Part shown: piece after piece, positions 61,952 to 64,000 of the stretch
Numbering within the stretch: position 1 is the stretch's first letter
How the letters are laid out: every line of letters starts with the position of its first letter
Assembly: GCA_015698045.1 (NCBI GenBank)
Contig: BLAL01000009.1
Location: forward strand, 434,001-498,000
Direction of reading: 5' to 3'
DNA: 64,000 bases
Origin: Rhizophagus clarus
Lineage: Eukaryota; Glomeromycota; Glomeromycetes; Glomerales; Glomeraceae
Notes under the pieces: generated by a model
What the model was told of the DNA's origin: nothing
What the model saw: only the letters and a program-made list of their open reading frames with translations
Databases searched by the model: none
Translations under genes and position numbers: made by a program

Positions 61952-63540
61952 TTCGATTTTTAATTTAAAGGAATTATAAACAATTTTTATTGAAATTAAC
62001 GATAAAATGAATCTTTTAATTGAAAGACCTAAAGAGAAATGAGTAAAAGATTTTAAAGAAGGGTTTAAATAGATGTTTTTTTTATATAAAGAATATTGGA
62101 ACTTTTTTAGGATTTCATTACTAACGTATTACAATATTACAATATTTCTTTGAAAAAAAAGGCTTGGGGTTGGTACTTTGTAAATAAAGATGCGATACAT
62201 AATGAGGATAAATATGGTGTACGATATCCTCGGTCAAAAAGATTGGTTTCTATAACCTCTTGAATTCCAGATTTAGCATTTACTTAAAAGCGGCTTAATT
62301 TCGGATCGATGATTTTTGTAAATATGCAAATTTGCATTGTTATTGTAGCACGACCACCTTCTAAAATTATGCCACAGATCAAATATTAGGTAAAAAATTC
62401 ATTTCCTTATTAATTAAGAACAACGATGCAACTTAAAATTAAATTGAATTTAAAGATTGCAGGAGAGGAGATACGAGTGACTAAGTACGTGTAATAAATA
62501 TATAGTTCAATAACAATATTAAGGTTTACAAAGAACGTCACGATTGTCTAAATAAAGTTTTTCTATAATAGTACATCTGGTAAAAAATTGATTTTCCTTA
62601 TTTTGGAAAATACTATATTTTTCTCCACACTTTGTATAAATATGCAATGTGTGACAAAAATAAAAAAACAATGGTTTCTCAATTAGACATTTAATAATCT
62701 TGCATTCTTATATTCCAATTGTTTCACAAATAAAAATATCACCTTTTGTTACGCATGATTTGATTGGCCAATGTAATGATATTCTTTTATGGATCAAATT
62801 CAGCTGTATCCGTTCCAAAAATGAATAATCCAAATTTCTAATCTTAACGTGTTATTTTAAATTGTTAACAGACTAATATCTATATATTATCTAGCAACGA
62901 GAAAGTGGTGGAGTGAAATAAATAATAAATACAATTAAAAATGGCATATTCAGAAATTAAAATCATTAAATTTTACTATTACCATATGGGGACAAAAGCA
63001 GGAAGTTGAAGTTTTGATTGGTGGCTCTACTTCTATTTTGATTTAACTAATAATTAAACAATAAATTACGTGAAATTTAAGTTCGATGCTTAAAATAGCA
63101 CCAAAACTCTCTCGTTTTCGTTTGGTACTTTTATGACGAGTTTTATTAAAAGATAATTAATTGATGGGATTATAATTCGTTGAAATAAAAATGACAAAAA
63201 AATTTGGAGGTTTGTATACTGAGTATTTTTGTGAAACGTATTTGTAAGACCGTATTATGACCTTTTACTTGTTCGTTAAAAAAAAATGTTATTTAGGTTT
63301 ATAAAAGAATATTATAAAAAAGGAAATTTTTCTATAATGAATTCAGCGAAGAATATATGTACAGTATATTTCGCACCCTCATCCTGTAATTTGTTAAATC
63401 ATGTCATTGTCTTATGATGAATAATGAAATTATGACAAAATTGAAATACACGATATTTCACTGTAGATTGTTGCTGGCTTAAACTCTTCTGGCTTTCGTT
63501 CTGTAGCAAAAATAAATTCAACGTGATCTAAAAGCTTTAA
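61952..63540. other. gene-poor stretch
   Basis: No gene seen in 1.6 kb. A short direct repeat around GGTAAAAAATT-ATTTCCTTATT occurs near 62390 and 62579. The rest is AT-rich. Confidence 0.45.
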
Positions 63541-64000
63541 TTCGCGATCCGCGTAAAAAGTAGAGAATTTAATTATTAAAAACCGGGGTTAAGTTATATA
63601 TAGTAATATATAATGGCTCGGAATCTGAAGACGCGAAAAATTAAAGTACTAATTTTTTAAAAATAATGTAAAAACTAAAACCATTAGCATAAAATTATAC
63701 TATTTGGCTAACTTTTTACATCAATCATTAGAAATAACTTTCCTATGAGCCCAAAAGTAAAAACCCACTATTCGCAACGTTAAAAATAAAGCATTTTTTT
63801 CCTTTAAGCTCATAAATAAGTCATTTCTAGTGCTCAAAAAAATTTACCGGACTTTCAATAAAAAGTAAGCCAAATAGCATATTTTATGTTAATAAACTTA
63901 GTTTTTATACATTTAGTATTTTGCTTTGTCGTGACGTACTATTATATAATTAACCCCGATTTTCAATATAGGACTCTCTACTTTAATATACGGATCACGA
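63541..64000. mobile_element. long foldback (inverted-repeat) element, cut by window end
   Basis: The sequence from about 63541 to the window end folds on itself around 63770. Paired blocks, left against the inverse of right, include CGCGATCCG/CGTGATCCG, AAGTAGAGA, CGGGGTTAA, TACTATTTGGCTAACTTTTTA/TGCTATTTGGCTTACTTTTTA and AGAAATAACTTTCCTATGAGC/AGAAATGACTTATTTATGAGC. Arms are about 200 bp, diverged, with a short loop and no coding capacity. This is the layout of a foldback or palindromic MITE. Its right end and any target-site duplication lie at or past the last base, so the superfamily is open. Confidence 0.75.

Overview
The window looks like a chromosome piece from an early-diverging filamentous fungus, most probably an arbuscular mycorrhizal fungus (Glomeromycotina, Rhizophagus-like). 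The basis is indirect: very AT-rich DNA, genes cut by many short GT-AG introns, long A and T homopolymers, and family types that are expanded in that group (MATH-BTB, F-box, kelch with a transmembrane anchor, PARP-like proteins). No organism-specific marker was seen, so this is an inference. No rRNA, tRNA, CRISPR, prophage or virus-like element was recognised.

Layout. 1-9.8 kb: a kelch membrane protein with a 12-unit repeat tail (minus), a tandem pair of decayed F-box/LRR genes, the second carrying a small hAT-like MITE, then a WOPR (Gti1/Pac2) transcription regulator. 10.5-19.3 kb: MED21, an FLVCR-like transporter, MOB4, ARPC3, a cytidine-deaminase-like protein and Rheb, followed by a decayed tandem duplicate of the ARPC3-deaminase-Rheb block. 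19.3-31.3 kb: an Rsp5/NEDD4-type HECT ligase, a MATH-BTB adaptor, a DUF1769 protein, ARMC7, anamorsin (DRE2) and a vacuolar-type amino acid transporter. 31.7-41.2 kb: an 1182-residue coiled-coil protein, a small orphan coiled-coil gene and dymeclin. 41.5-50.9 kb: an RRM/RGG protein, the ataxin-2 homologue, mitochondrial ribosomal mL54 and TSG101/VPS23. 51.5-58.8 kb: AAR2, ribosomal L12, Asterix and VPS1. 58.8-64 kb: gene-poor, with a divergent PARP-like gene, a tiny secreted cysteine-containing peptide gene and a long foldback element running into the window end.

Most genes are conserved housekeeping genes, often in tight head-to-head pairs (deaminase/Rheb 120 bp, ARMC7/DRE2 125 bp, L12/Asterix 164 bp, mL54/TSG101 159 bp). 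Several work in membrane traffic and ubiquitin sorting (HECT ligase, TSG101, VPS1, dymeclin), but they are scattered and nothing suggests a functional cluster. The more unusual material is the fossil segmental duplication, the two non-autonomous elements, the repeat tail, the secreted peptide and the PARP-like gene. Where exon lengths are given, reading phase was checked by hand across every junction and the summed length was a multiple of three.
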